From contig CALGUD010000151.1 of the NCBI GenBank assembly GCA_937901915.1, forward strand, positions 1 to 64,000: DNA of 64,000 nt. Direction: 5' to 3'. A program made the position numbers and the translations under genes. The notes beneath the pieces were generated by a model. The model worked only from the letters and a program-made list of their open reading frames with translations, had not been told where the DNA came from and did no database searches. This DNA comes from an uncultured Flavobacteriaceae bacterium. GTDB lineage: Bacteria > Bacteroidota > Bacteroidia > Flavobacteriales > Flavobacteriaceae. Numbering within the stretch: the stretch's first letter is position 1; each line of letters starts with the position of its first letter. This document shows, in pieces, positions 7,680-17,186 of this stretch.

Positions 7680-10600
7680 TTAATCCTGACTTGCTACTCC
7701 CTTTATAGTTATTTCATTACCACTCACCCAATGCTTAAACTCATCAGCGTAATATAAATATACTGTGCTGGCAGGAGCTTTATATGTGCCTGCTACATCG
7801 GCTTTGAGATCCAGATTTATTGTTCTGGTTTCCCCGGGAGCAAATTCTTTCCAGTAAAATACCAGATAATTATCAAAAATTTCATAATAATCTACCACAT
7901 TGCGTTCTAAGAGTTCTTTAAGTTGCCATGGTTGCGCTGTAGTTCCCGATGGTGTTCCTATAATTGCAATACCCATTGGCAATCCATCTCTTTCTTTATT
8001 TTTAACAGTAATATTCATCCTTACATTATCGCCTACTTTGCAAACGTTATTTAGAACGGTTGTGCTTAATTGTAACTTACACTCCTTAGATGAATCGGGT
8101 AATGCACTGTCCCATTTAAAATCCAATGAATAAGGAAGCTGCATCTTAGGGTCAGAAAACGCAACGGTAACATTCTGTATGCCTTCTGAAATATAATCAT
8201 CAACCCTAAAAGCGAGTTTTCCATTGGAAGTTTTTATAAGTTCATGAGTAATTATTTGATTATTAATATGAAGATTTACAAAACTGTTTTTAAAGTCAGT
8301 CTGTGATTTCTGAAATTTAGTAACCTCAATTAGGGCTTTAATAGACATACAAGTAGCCTGGGTAGATCCGAATCTGCCTTGATTCCTGTTATTGGTTAAG
8401 TATTCAACAGCTTTTAACGTTTCAGATTCTAAGGTGCCTTCTTTTAAAAGGGCTAAGATAGAAAATGCAACGGTTTCATTGATCTTAGAATTACCGTATG
8501 ACCGTGTTATGGTATGTTCTACGGGAAGTTTGTCAATCCCGTAATTATTTATATTATTTTTGATCTTGTTGATAAGGATCGATGTTTTTTCGGGTTTATT
8601 TAAATTGCTTCCGGCACATGCCATTAATGCCATTCTATATGTATCATTACTTTCAAGAGCTTCGTTGTAAGCGTGGTTATACTCCTTTTCAATATCCACT
8701 TCAATGCCCGACTCACTTATAGCATAAACGATGTATGCATTATTTACATTTTCAGGAGCTGCAGAAAAACCATATTTACCAGCATTTTGTTTAAAACCAC
8801 CTTTGTTGTCTCTTCTGCTTAAAAGCCACTTAACCGTGCGCTCAATCATTTTTTCATCAACTTTATCGTAGACATCTTTCATTTCAATAAATTCCATAAT
8901 TCCAAAGGCAGACAGGGCTTCATGAGGTGGTGTATGTCCATACCATTCAAATCCATTTTGAGAGGTTTCATATGCGGCCAGTTTACGATACCCTTTTTTA
9001 ATAAATTCCATAGCTTTTTGTGAAATATCCGGATTACTTTGCCCCGTTTCTTTTAAATATTTTAAAATAAGAACATTAGGATAGGTACTGGAAGAAACCT
9101 GCTCAAAGCATCCGTATGGTTCCCTTATCATAGACTCTATGCCATTCATTACTTCTCCAACAATATCAATATAAATTGTAAATTCAGCCGACAGGCTATT
9201 TTTTACTACATCTTTTACAGGTAAACTAAAGGATTGATTTTTAAATCCTGAAACAGAGGCTTGAATGGGAAAATATGGGCTCAATATTGTCACTTCTTTT
9301 TTTACCATATCCCTATCATTATCCGTAATAATAGAAATCTCAATGTGGGTATTCTTTGTTTTCTTAACAGGGATTATTTTTACCTTTTTAACTAAAAAGG
9401 AATCTGCTTCAATATGAACATTAAAGTCGATTTGTTCAGCCAAAACAATTTCTTCCGGTAATTTTAACTGTAACATTGATGAAATTCGTTTATCCGTATT
9501 ATTTTTCACGTTAATTGAAAGCTCTACAGTATCATTTAAGGTGAGGTAGTTTGGCATCTTAAAATCTACATTTAAAAGTTTTTGAGTGCTATAATCTTTT
9601 TCATTCCTTCCAACTAATCCATTATAACCAATCCCTTCGGCTACTATTTTAAATGAGGTAATGGCATCGGAGTTATAAAACTCGAAGGTTGCTTCTCCAT
9701 TTTCATCAGTTTGTACAACCGGATTCCAATAAATGGTTTGCCTAAAGTCACTTCTTTCATCGGTTTCAATTTCATTGTTGTATTGTGGGATGTAAAATTC
9801 CCTGCCGGTATATAAATTGTATTTGCCAGATGCAAAAATACTTTCTATGCTATAATTGTTAAACTTGGCATTATTTAATAATTTACTGTTCCTGTGATAA
9901 TAATTACCATTTTTAGTAGATATTATAATAGCCCCATAGAATGCGTTACTTCCGTATATTGATGTAGCTGCCACTCCCTTTAAAACATATATTGTACTTA
10001 TATTATCCGAATTAATTTCAGAAAGGGGAGATTGGTTATATCCTGTGTATGGTACACCATCAACTATAACTAACGGACTGTTGTTCCCGGAAATGGAATT
10101 ACTGCCTCTTATACTAATACTGCTTTGATTTCCGGGATCTGCACTTTGGTTTATAGTTACACCCGAAACCCGGCCTTGTAACAAAAAACCAACATCATCC
10201 GCTTGAACAGATGCAAGTTCTTCGGCCTCCACATAGACTATACTTCCGCTAATACTCTTTTTTGATTGACTGCCATAACCTATAACTACAACTTCATCCA
10301 ATGAAGAATAATCTTCATTAAGGGAAATGGATACTTTTGTAGAAGATTGTTTAATAGGATTTTGAAGAGGTTTTTGAACATTTTGCAGGTTCTCATTTTT
10401 GTTGTCAATACTATATGTATTATTTGAATACTCCGGAATAGCATCTCTATTTAAAGGATTTGTGACAATAGTTACAGGCTTTTTATCATCCCTGTAAGCA
10501 AGCAGCGTGTAATAGGAATGAGTGTCTGTTTTAAAGCTATAATTACCATTTGGATCAGTATCAAACATAAGGGCATTTTTACCCTTATTATCAAATAGCA

Positions 10601-12269
10601 AAAGATGGGCAGTAGTACGTTTTCCCTTCTGATCTATTATATATCCTGTTTGTAGGGACTTTAAAGCCGGTGGAAATGAAGCTGTATTCAGGTCCAGGTC
10701 GGAATTTCTAACATAACTTCTCCATCCATGGGTAAGCATTACATAATCCAGTGCCTTTTCAGCTTTTTTCTCCTCTTTATCAAAATAGAAAACAGGTTTG
10801 TGAATTTTGCCTTTTAATTCGTTGGAAAGCAATAAAGAGGATAAAATATGGTCCTGTTTATCATCTGCTACTGAAAGTATTTTATTGTCTACCACGCTTA
10901 CTGATAAATTAGAAGCTATAGGGCGTTTACCTTCATCGGTTGTTTTAATACGAACTTTAACCTTCTCCCTGTTTTTGTAACTCTCTTTGTCGGTAAAGAT
11001 TTCAACATTGAGATTTTTGTGTTGATTTACAAAAAATAGACGTTCACATAAAATATTATCTTCCTTTTTCAAAATACTGATTTTAGTAATACCCATAGGG
11101 AAGGTTTTACTATTAATTTTAATAGTATTATCACCTTTTTTTAAAGACAGGTCTTTTTGATGCAGAGTACTGAAAGTGTTTAAAACATTCAGTTTTACAT
11201 CTGTATTATGTGTTGAATGAACATTGAGTAAAATTTCTTTTTCCGATGAGCTTAAGATTGAAAATTTAACGCCATCACTTTTGGCGGCGGGTAGCTTATA
11301 TAATGAATCGGATACGAAAGGTTTGTTTATTTTTGCAAAATACTGAGTACCCGCTTTTGGGTTAAGTTGAAAGCTTCCCATACCATCGTGATAACTACTA
11401 AAATCCGTAATAAAATTGCCCTCCCCATCTTCTATAAAACCTTCAACATCAGCTGGTTTTCCAAATTCATTAAGGGCTTTAAATGCCATTGTATTTTGAG
11501 TATTTTCTATAGTTAATCCACTTTCCGGGAAAAATTGTAAATCAATATTATCCATAATAACGGGAACGCTTCGCGAAATCGATTCTGTGTTGCCTTCATA
11601 AGAAACCAGTACGTTTATGATAACATCCGATGTATTTAAATTTTCCGGAAGTTTAAATTTCAAATCGGTTTTCCCAACGCTGTTGGTCACAACTTTTTCT
11701 GAGATCTCTTTTTTTCCGGCTATTGATACTTCAAAGTGTATATCTTTATTATTTAATGGGTTATTTTCAAGATTTTTGACTTCAAAATTTGCAGTCACCT
11801 CAGACCCTTTTCCATAAGCCTCCTTTTCAAATTTCAGCTTTAAAAGCAGGTTGGGATGCACAATTTTTTGGATAGTTATTTTTTTTGAGAAAAATGATTC
11901 TTCTCCAAAGTTTTTCATCCAGTTGGTATATGTTTTTAGGGTGTAAATACCACCAACCCAGTTTTTATCAATATTAAAATCTCCATAGCTATAACCATTG
12001 TATATGGACAGATTTAGTGTCTTTATCACATCTCCTTTAGGAGATATTAGTTCGGCCACCATAACATCATTTATAGCAGACACTTTATTTGCGGCATTCA
12101 CAACATAAGACTTAAACCATATAGTCTCACCTGGAAAGTACAGAGGTCTGTCTGTTTGTGTATATATTTTCTCAAATGTATTCCCCTTATCTACCCATGT
12201 TTTAAATGAAAGCAAAGAGGTAAAGATGATTAAAAGAATGATATATTTATTTATAGTATGAGTTTTCAT
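7680..12269 (-). CDS. Secreted alpha-2-macroglobulin-like protein with thioester motif and an embedded TonB plug domain
   Basis: This 1529-aa protein has an N-terminal signal or anchor sequence (about residues 5-22). A macroglobulin MG2-type region starts near YTQTDRPLYFPGETIWFK. More MG/Ig-like domains follow to about 640. A complete SusC-type plug occupies about 656-788, beginning SLDEVVVIGYG and ending ATSIYGSNAFYGAIIIST. After it come the A2M domain (RQTIYWNPVVQTDENG, about 826) and the thioester motif GC-F-EQ at Cys1054-Gln1057, then an alpha-helical thioester domain and a C-terminal receptor-like domain. Bacterial A2Ms are periplasmic or surface protease traps; the plug family normally occludes TonB-dependent barrels. 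It starts 26 bases after a plug-less SusC-like barrel gene, so they form an operon. I infer that its plug inserts in the barrel in trans. Confidence 0.85.
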   Translation of the reverse strand: MKTHTINKYIILLIIFTSLLSFKTWVDKGNTFEKIYTQTDRPLYFPGETIWFKSYVVNAANKVSAINDVMVAELISPKGDVIKTLNLSIYNGYSYGDFNIDKNWVGGIYTLKTYTNWMKNFGEESFFSKKITIQKIVHPNLLLKLKFEKEAYGKGSEVTANFEVKNLENNPLNNKDIHFEVSIAGKKEISEKVVTNSVGKTDLKFKLPENLNTSDVIINVLVSYEGNTESISRSVPVIMDNIDLQFFPESGLTIENTQNTMAFKALNEFGKPADVEGFIEDGEGNFITDFSSYHDGMGSFQLNPKAGTQYFAKINKPFVSDSLYKLPAAKSDGVKFSILSSSEKEILLNVHSTHNTDVKLNVLNTFSTLHQKDLSLKKGDNTIKINSKTFPMGITKISILKKEDNILCERLFFVNQHKNLNVEIFTDKESYKNREKVKVRIKTTDEGKRPIASNLSVSVVDNKILSVADDKQDHILSSLLLSNELKGKIHKPVFYFDKEEKKAEKALDYVMLTHGWRSYVRNSDLDLNTASFPPALKSLQTGYIIDQKGKRTTAHLLLFDNKGKNALMFDTDPNGNYSFKTDTHSYYTLLAYRDDKKPVTIVTNPLNRDAIPEYSNNTYSIDNKNENLQNVQKPLQNPIKQSSTKVSISLNEDYSSLDEVVVIGYGSQSKKSISGSIVYVEAEELASVQADDVGFLLQGRVSGVTINQSADPGNQSSISIRGSNSISGNNSPLVIVDGVPYTGYNQSPLSEINSDNISTIYVLKGVAATSIYGSNAFYGAIIISTKNGNYYHRNSKLLNNAKFNNYSIESIFASGKYNLYTGREFYIPQYNNEIETDERSDFRQTIYWNPVVQTDENGEATFEFYNSDAITSFKIVAEGIGYNGLVGRNEKDYSTQKLLNVDFKMPNYLTLNDTVELSINVKNNTDKRISSMLQLKLPEEIVLAEQIDFNVHIEADSFLVKKVKIIPVKKTKNTHIEISIITDNDRDMVKKEVTILSPYFPIQASVSGFKNQSFSLPVKDVVKNSLSAEFTIYIDIVGEVMNGIESMIREPYGCFEQVSSSTYPNVLILKYLKETGQSNPDISQKAMEFIKKGYRKLAAYETSQNGFEWYGHTPPHEALSAFGIMEFIEMKDVYDKVDEKMIERTVKWLLSRRDNKGGFKQNAGKYGFSAAPENVNNAYIVYAISESGIEVDIEKEYNHAYNEALESNDTYRMALMACAGSNLNKPEKTSILINKIKNNINNYGIDKLPVEHTITRSYGNSKINETVAFSILALLKEGTLESETLKAVEYLTNNRNQGRFGSTQATCMSIKALIEVTKFQKSQTDFKNSFVNLHINNQIITHELIKTSNGKLAFRVDDYISEGIQNVTVAFSDPKMQLPYSLDFKWDSALPDSSKECKLQLSTTVLNNVCKVGDNVRMNITVKNKERDGLPMGIAIIGTPSGTTAQPWQLKELLERNVVDYYEIFDNYLVFYWKEFAPGETRTINLDLKADVAGTYKAPASTVYLYYADEFKHWVSGNEITIKGVASQD

Positions 12270-12295
12270 ATGTATAAAGTTTTTGAAGTAGTTAA

Positions 12296-15121
12296 TTATA
12301 TTTTCATGTTAATTTTAAAACCTATTTCACTGATAATAGGCGTGTTAAAAAAGTTTAGCCCCTTAGCAGTAGAATTATCATAAAGGCTGCTATATGGAGT
12401 AGCACCCCTGAAACGTGTAAGAGTAAATAAATTTTCAGCATATAGGCTAAACCTGATATTCTTAAAGAATTTGTTGTCGTCAGATACATTGTAGGAGAGG
12501 GATATGGTTTTAAAATTTAGATAACTTCCGTCTTCAATAGCATCTTCTGCCACTCCTGAAAATCCGTATTTTACCCATCTATTTCCCTCCAGGCCATTTT
12601 CCGGATTGGCAAAATCAACAGGAATTGTGTTCACATTACCGTTTACGTCAACGCCTTCAAAAATATAGTTGGTTGTATTTCGTAATTGTGATGTTTCTTC
12701 TGACCTCCCTAAATAGTTGAGGGCGCTTTGAGTTCCATTCCAGACGTCACCGCCAATTTGGGTATCAATAACAATATCGAGTATTAAATTTTTCCATTCA
12801 ATGGAGCTGTTAAAACCGATATTAAAATCAGGGTTCGGGTTGCCTATAATCTTTTCATTGGGATCAACCATCGGGTAACCCTCATTATCTATAATTATAT
12901 TATTTAAATCATCCCTTAAGTAGGTACTGCCAACCAAAACTCCGGCCTCCTGGCCTTTAATAAGTTTCTTAGACACATTATTAAATCCGGCAATTGCAAT
13001 ATTTTCATTATTGTTTGTTCTTAACACCTTCGTTCTATTTTTGAATAGTGATAGTGATGTGATAAGTTTAAAATCACTATTCCAATCGGTTATATAACCT
13101 TCAATAGTTGCTTCAAACCCTTTATTGGAAATGTCAGCTACATTACTAAGTGTAAAATCACTGTTTTCTATAACTGGAAATACAGCGTTCTTGTTAATTG
13201 TATGATGAACATTAAATTCTAAATTAAGACGACTGTAAAGAAGTGAAATATCAAAACCAGTTTCAAAACTTTCACTTTGTTCTAATTTGAGATCATTGTG
13301 AATAAATAAGTCATGATTTGCGAGATAGCCCATACTTTCTTCCGGACTTATTAAAAGGCTGTTGTGGCTTTTATTCTTGTAATAGAGAGATTGGTCTTTT
13401 GCATTTTGGGCATAAAATGTATATAATCGAAAATTATCCATCCAGTCAAAAAAACCTATCCATTCGTTAATATCACTGCTTAATTCTATGGTAGGCAGGA
13501 ATAGATTATTTTCCTGAACAGATGACAGAAAGGATTGATTGCTGAATGAAATTTTGGATTCGGAATAGTCATCTAAGGTATACTGTACCTTGTTTAACAG
13601 GTTAAGAGTATTTTTAGAGGGACTTTTAGAGACTGAAATAATATTCCTTGGTTCATTAAATGTAAAATCATTTAGGTTTAATGATTCTGAAAAATCATAA
13701 TCAAGATGATTCTTAATAAATTCAAAAGTTGAGGTTATAGATATTTTTTCACTATTTAAATTAAAAGTTGCCTGAGCATTAAACAAATCCTCATTAAATT
13801 TTCTGACGTTCAATAGGCCATTTTGAAATCCTGCCGTATTTCTTTTATAGCCAAAATGGGTGTCATCAATTTCATTGGTATAGTTGATTTTTGAATAAAT
13901 GTTTATGTCATCGGTTACTCTAAATTCATTTTGTAAGCTAAAAGTGAACAACTGGGATGTTCTATAGTTTCGGCTGGTATTCAGTAACCAATGAGGATTG
14001 TTATAATATTCAGGTGCAAAACTTCTTTGTGAATTATCATCAAAACGATATCTTGTATTATTATTAAAACTGCTCGGGGTCGCTAGGGCGTTTAGTAACA
14101 GGTTATTATAAAATCCACTGGTATTGGGCTGGTTGTTACTTTCACTATAATAATTTACAAAGGAATTCCATTTGACCTTTTTTGAATAGTTGTTTTTATT
14201 GTTATAATTAACTGAAACGCTGCTATGGGAGCTTTTTTCACTATCAAATATATTTGTCATAGATTTATTATAGTAGCCAATTTTAAAAGACTCTTTATTT
14301 GTATAAATTTTTAAGTAGGCAGAGTTAAATATATCTGTTGCATTTTGGTATGGGTTATTGTTATAAGCTTTTGCCCTGTTGCCATTTCCTGAGCCTAATG
14401 GAACCAATTCACCATTTGGATCATAGGCATAATTACTACCATCATACTCTAAATTATTAATGAGGGGTCCAAATGAAAATATTTGGTTGGTGTGTGGGCC
14501 AAACCAGGTGTTATTATTGTTAAATGGTTGACCCTGGCTGTATACGTTTTGTGTAAGAGGTAAATTTTTATTGTTTATATAACTATTGGAGATAGAACTG
14601 TTGAGGCCAATTTCAAAATAAATATCAGGCTTAAAGTAAGTTAAAACTACCCTATTACTATCTTTTTTTATTGAACTTATTCTTTGAAAGTTCTGATTAT
14701 TACCTGATTTATGAAACTTTAGGGAAGGCTGTGTAATATCGGGTATTTTGTTAATTTTTAAATTTTCCTCTGAGAGTTTTTCATAAGTACTGCTAACTAT
14801 TTTTTTAACAGGTATGGGAATGTTTTCCGGAATTTGATTGTTTTTGTTTTCATCAAACATTTCTGGCGTTACCAATACCTCTTTAGCATTCATTCCTATA
14901 AAACTAAATACAAGAACATCACTTACTTTACAGAGAATTTCATAATTTCCATCAAAATCGGTAATAGTACCATTTGTAGTACCCTTTACTACAATAGTTA
15001 CTCCTGGTAGTGGCTCACCAGTATTATCAGTAAGAGTTCCTGAGACTGTGCCTTCTTGTGCATTTACCAGTGTTACAAGGAAAAAGAAAGAAACATTTAG
15101 AAGTAGTTTTTTCGCATACAT
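12296..15121 (-). CDS. SusC-like outer-membrane beta-barrel lacking a plug domain
   Basis: This 941-aa protein has a signal peptide ending VNAQ (about residue 21). A carboxypeptidase-D regulatory-like domain follows (about 24-95, with GTVSGTLTDNTGEPLPGVTI and ITDFDGNYEI). A linker of about 65 residues leads directly into a SusC-type beta-barrel. It ends with the usual C-terminal strands (LYAENLFTLTRFRGATPYSS and EIGFKINMKI). The roughly 130-residue plug found in every ordinary SusC, with VVxGYG and SIYGxxxxNGVIxIxTK, is absent, although the reading frame is intact and the ends are normal. The plug instead occurs within the macroglobulin encoded 26 bases downstream. There is no SusD partner. 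Without a plug the barrel would be an open pore unless closed in trans. Confidence 0.82.
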   Translation of the reverse strand: MYAKKLLLNVSFFFLVTLVNAQEGTVSGTLTDNTGEPLPGVTIVVKGTTNGTITDFDGNYEILCKVSDVLVFSFIGMNAKEVLVTPEMFDENKNNQIPENIPIPVKKIVSSTYEKLSEENLKINKIPDITQPSLKFHKSGNNQNFQRISSIKKDSNRVVLTYFKPDIYFEIGLNSSISNSYINNKNLPLTQNVYSQGQPFNNNNTWFGPHTNQIFSFGPLINNLEYDGSNYAYDPNGELVPLGSGNGNRAKAYNNNPYQNATDIFNSAYLKIYTNKESFKIGYYNKSMTNIFDSEKSSHSSVSVNYNNKNNYSKKVKWNSFVNYYSESNNQPNTSGFYNNLLLNALATPSSFNNNTRYRFDDNSQRSFAPEYYNNPHWLLNTSRNYRTSQLFTFSLQNEFRVTDDINIYSKINYTNEIDDTHFGYKRNTAGFQNGLLNVRKFNEDLFNAQATFNLNSEKISITSTFEFIKNHLDYDFSESLNLNDFTFNEPRNIISVSKSPSKNTLNLLNKVQYTLDDYSESKISFSNQSFLSSVQENNLFLPTIELSSDINEWIGFFDWMDNFRLYTFYAQNAKDQSLYYKNKSHNSLLISPEESMGYLANHDLFIHNDLKLEQSESFETGFDISLLYSRLNLEFNVHHTINKNAVFPVIENSDFTLSNVADISNKGFEATIEGYITDWNSDFKLITSLSLFKNRTKVLRTNNNENIAIAGFNNVSKKLIKGQEAGVLVGSTYLRDDLNNIIIDNEGYPMVDPNEKIIGNPNPDFNIGFNSSIEWKNLILDIVIDTQIGGDVWNGTQSALNYLGRSEETSQLRNTTNYIFEGVDVNGNVNTIPVDFANPENGLEGNRWVKYGFSGVAEDAIEDGSYLNFKTISLSYNVSDDNKFFKNIRFSLYAENLFTLTRFRGATPYSSLYDNSTAKGLNFFNTPIISEIGFKINMKI

Positions 15122-15144
15122 GAGATTGTTGTTTAGTTATTGAT

Positions 15145-15176
15145 CAAATGTATTCTCGAATATTCATTTTATCAAT
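15145..15176 (-). promoter_or_regulatory. Promoter of the barrel/macroglobulin operon with GAATATTC palindrome
   Basis: On the minus strand, TACATTTG (15145-15152) matches the -7 consensus TAnnTTTG. ATTG (15173-15176) lies 20 bases upstream as a near match to the -33 TTTG. A self-complementary GAATATTC with flanking ATT (15158-15168) falls between the boxes. The same 11 bases recur in inverted orientation at 15275-15285 within the divergent spacer, which suggests paired repressor sites. Confidence 0.5.
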
Positions 15177-15374
15177 GAGTAATGAGTAAACATATCGTTT
15201 GAGTTAGTGAGGCGTTTGTTTTAAGTATAACTGTAGCTACTATGGGGTTTTTTTTGAAACATACTCTTTTGAGCAATGAATATTCTGACCAATAAAAACC
15301 ACGGTTTTCAGGGATGCTATTAATTAACAGATACCATAGTTTTACACTTTATTAATTATAAAACATAAAACAAA

Positions 15375-15770
15375 ATGGGATTAGCTGAAAAAAGAAAAGC
15401 TGAAGCAATTAAAACAGATGCACTGCCTAAATTTGAATCACAACTGAATGAGGCAGCTGGTTATCCAATTAATGTAGAAATTGACTGGAGTTCATTTACT
15501 GCGTTCGATGAGTATCCACTAAGCAGACTCGAAAACTTTGTGTTCGGCGACGTCTTAGGGTTTGTAAAAAAGATTTGTGCAGATGATATGGGTAAAGAGG
15601 CTTTGCAAGATGCAATGACCACTATTCATATTAAAAATACTGATCAGGACAGTGAATTTAATGTAGAGCTCAAAGATAAATGCTTATTCTTAACTGAACA
15701 GTTAACCGGTGGTGCTTTTTCAAATCACAGAACGGATATGTTAGTTAAATTTGTTGAGCCTAAACTGTAA
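15375..15770 (+). CDS. Hypothetical cytosolic protein (131 aa)
   Basis: I do not recognise the family. There is no signal peptide. The protein begins with a charged helix (MGLAEKRKAEAIKTDALPKF) and has a middle segment rich in aromatic and acidic residues. Near residues 75-85 it has DDMGKEALQDAMTTIHI, which resembles DTLGKKLMNDAVNSIQL in the next gene's product. The two genes are 8 bases apart and clearly form an operon, so they are probably distant paralogues or partners. It is divergent from the barrel/macroglobulin operon across a 250-base spacer with paired palindromes. No function can be given. Confidence 0.7.
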   Translation: MGLAEKRKAEAIKTDALPKFESQLNEAAGYPINVEIDWSSFTAFDEYPLSRLENFVFGDVLGFVKKICADDMGKEALQDAMTTIHIKNTDQDSEFNVELKDKCLFLTEQLTGGAFSNHRTDMLVKFVEPKL

Positions 15771-15778
15771 TTAAAACT

Positions 15779-16447
15779 GTGATATTTAAAGATATACAAT
15801 ACAGCTCAATTACTGAAATATGTGCTGAGTTGGCAAAATTCGCAGATAAATCAACCGATAGTTCCAACTTGCCAAAGTTGGAACTATTTCTTGTTGGAGG
15901 TAATATAATAACCGGAAAAATAGTTAACTTCCAAAAAAATAACTCACAATCTCACATTTGGGTTAGCACATCAAATGACGACACAGTCAAGCAGGCCGTA
16001 TTTGTCCCTGTTCACAATTTGGCCGGTATTTCTATTTTAGATTTAGATGAATTCCTTTTTCATAGGGAAACTAACAATCCACTTCAAAATATAGGAAGCC
16101 TGGAATTGAAAAGAAGAAAGTTGGAGACAGAAAATCAGTTGAGCGATATTATGGAAAAAAATATTGCTATAGAAATTGACAATTTTGAAACGATTAACGA
16201 AATGGAAAGGGCTAATACAAATAGAATTTTAGAACAACTCCCTTCCTTGTTTAAAAGCATTTTATCTGATACCCTGGGTAAAAAACTAATGAATGATGCT
16301 GTGAATTCAATACAATTGGTTTTCTCTGATTCCGAACCTTCGGAATTAAAGAATGGAGTTTTAGTAATTCCTGTTAAAGAAAAAAGAACTCATTTAATTA
16401 CAAAGGAGATGGAGCTTTTAAAGAGTGAAATAGAGGCTCTTATTTAA
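15779..16447 (+). CDS. Hypothetical protein with possible Sm-like N-terminal half (222 aa)
   Basis: I do not recognise the family. The start is GTG, 8 bases after the upstream stop; no better ATG lies before the conserved-looking region. Residues about 33-85 (LELFLVGGNIITGKIVNF ... VPVHNLAGISI) have the pattern of a small five-stranded beta-barrel of the Sm/SH3 kind. A coiled-coil-prone segment follows at about 105-150. The C-terminal part shares the motif GKKLMNDAVNSIQL with the preceding protein. The protein is cytosolic, with no signal peptide. It is likely the second gene of a two-gene operon ending before the sigma factor gene. Confidence 0.65.
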   Translation: MIFKDIQYSSITEICAELAKFADKSTDSSNLPKLELFLVGGNIITGKIVNFQKNNSQSHIWVSTSNDDTVKQAVFVPVHNLAGISILDLDEFLFHRETNNPLQNIGSLELKRRKLETENQLSDIMEKNIAIEIDNFETINEMERANTNRILEQLPSLFKSILSDTLGKKLMNDAVNSIQLVFSDSEPSELKNGVLVIPVKEKRTHLITKEMELLKSEIEALI

Positions 16448-16596
16448 TTATTACTTGCTCTTTTGTATATTTATAATTAAAACGATTTTTGAGTCACTTT
16501 TTACTAACGAAAGTTGTAAAAACAATAATAAAAATTTATCATCGTTTGAGATTGTAAATAGGAGTCACTTAACATAGGCAAATCTAACCATTCCAT

Positions 16597-17169
16597 TTGG
16601 AGCATAAAGAAAAAATACAAGCTGATTTTCTTTTAAATAAAATTCAAGAGGGTAATGAAGAAGCTTTCAGAATACTTTTTGAACAATACTTCGAAACATT
16701 GTTCATCATTGCCAAAAATTATGTGACTAATGACTCAGACGCTGAAGAAATAATTCAGGATGTATTCCTTAAAGTGTGGAAAAAAAGAAAATCCATAAAT
16801 AAGAATATTGGTGGATACCTTTTTAAGGTCACAAAAAATTTATGCTTAGACCATCTAAGATCTTCCAAGTATAAAATTTCTAAAGAAAGTAACATTGTAA
16901 AACTGGAAGCAGTAATCAATCTTATTGCTTTAGAAGATCCTGATTCTTCTGCGCTGCTTGAAGATGAATTGCTTAAAAAGATCGAGCACGGTATAGACCT
17001 TCTTCCTCAAAAGTGCCGGGATGTATTTATTAAAAGCCGTTTTAATGGTCTTAAAAACAGAGAGATTTCAGAAGAATTGAATATATCTGTTAAAACTGTA
17101 GAGAACCAAATGTCTAAAGCCATAAAGCATATGAGGTTTCATCTAAAGGATTTTTTAAGTATTCTCTAA
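16597..17169 (+). CDS. ECF-type RNA polymerase sigma factor
   Basis: This 190-aa sigma-70 family factor has only regions 2 and 4. Region 2 spans about residues 25-95, with DAEEIIQDVFLKVWKKR typical of the core-binding and -10 recognition helices. Region 4 spans about 125-180, with a helix-turn-helix around REISEELNISVKTVENQMSKA. The start is TTG: an in-frame stop lies 12 bases upstream and no internal Met occurs before region 4, so TTG at 16597 is the only sensible start. It precedes a FecR anti-sigma gene and a SusC with an STN domain. This is the standard cell-surface signalling set by which ligand binding at SusC switches on transcription of the transport operon. Confidence 0.9.
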   Translation: MEHKEKIQADFLLNKIQEGNEEAFRILFEQYFETLFIIAKNYVTNDSDAEEIIQDVFLKVWKKRKSINKNIGGYLFKVTKNLCLDHLRSSKYKISKESNIVKLEAVINLIALEDPDSSALLEDELLKKIEHGIDLLPQKCRDVFIKSRFNGLKNREISEELNISVKTVENQMSKAIKHMRFHLKDFLSIL

Positions 17170-17186
17170 AAAAAAATAAAATTTAC

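Noticed and set aside
12296..15121. Barrel gene as a decayed pseudogene of susC
   Set aside because: The frame is intact over 941 codons, signal peptide and C-terminal strands are present and the missing domain is found in the adjacent gene; only a clean domain loss is seen.
16597..16599. Possible internal or upstream ATG start for the sigma factor in place of TTG
   Set aside because: An in-frame stop lies 12 bases upstream and no in-frame ATG exists before the conserved region, so TTG is retained.
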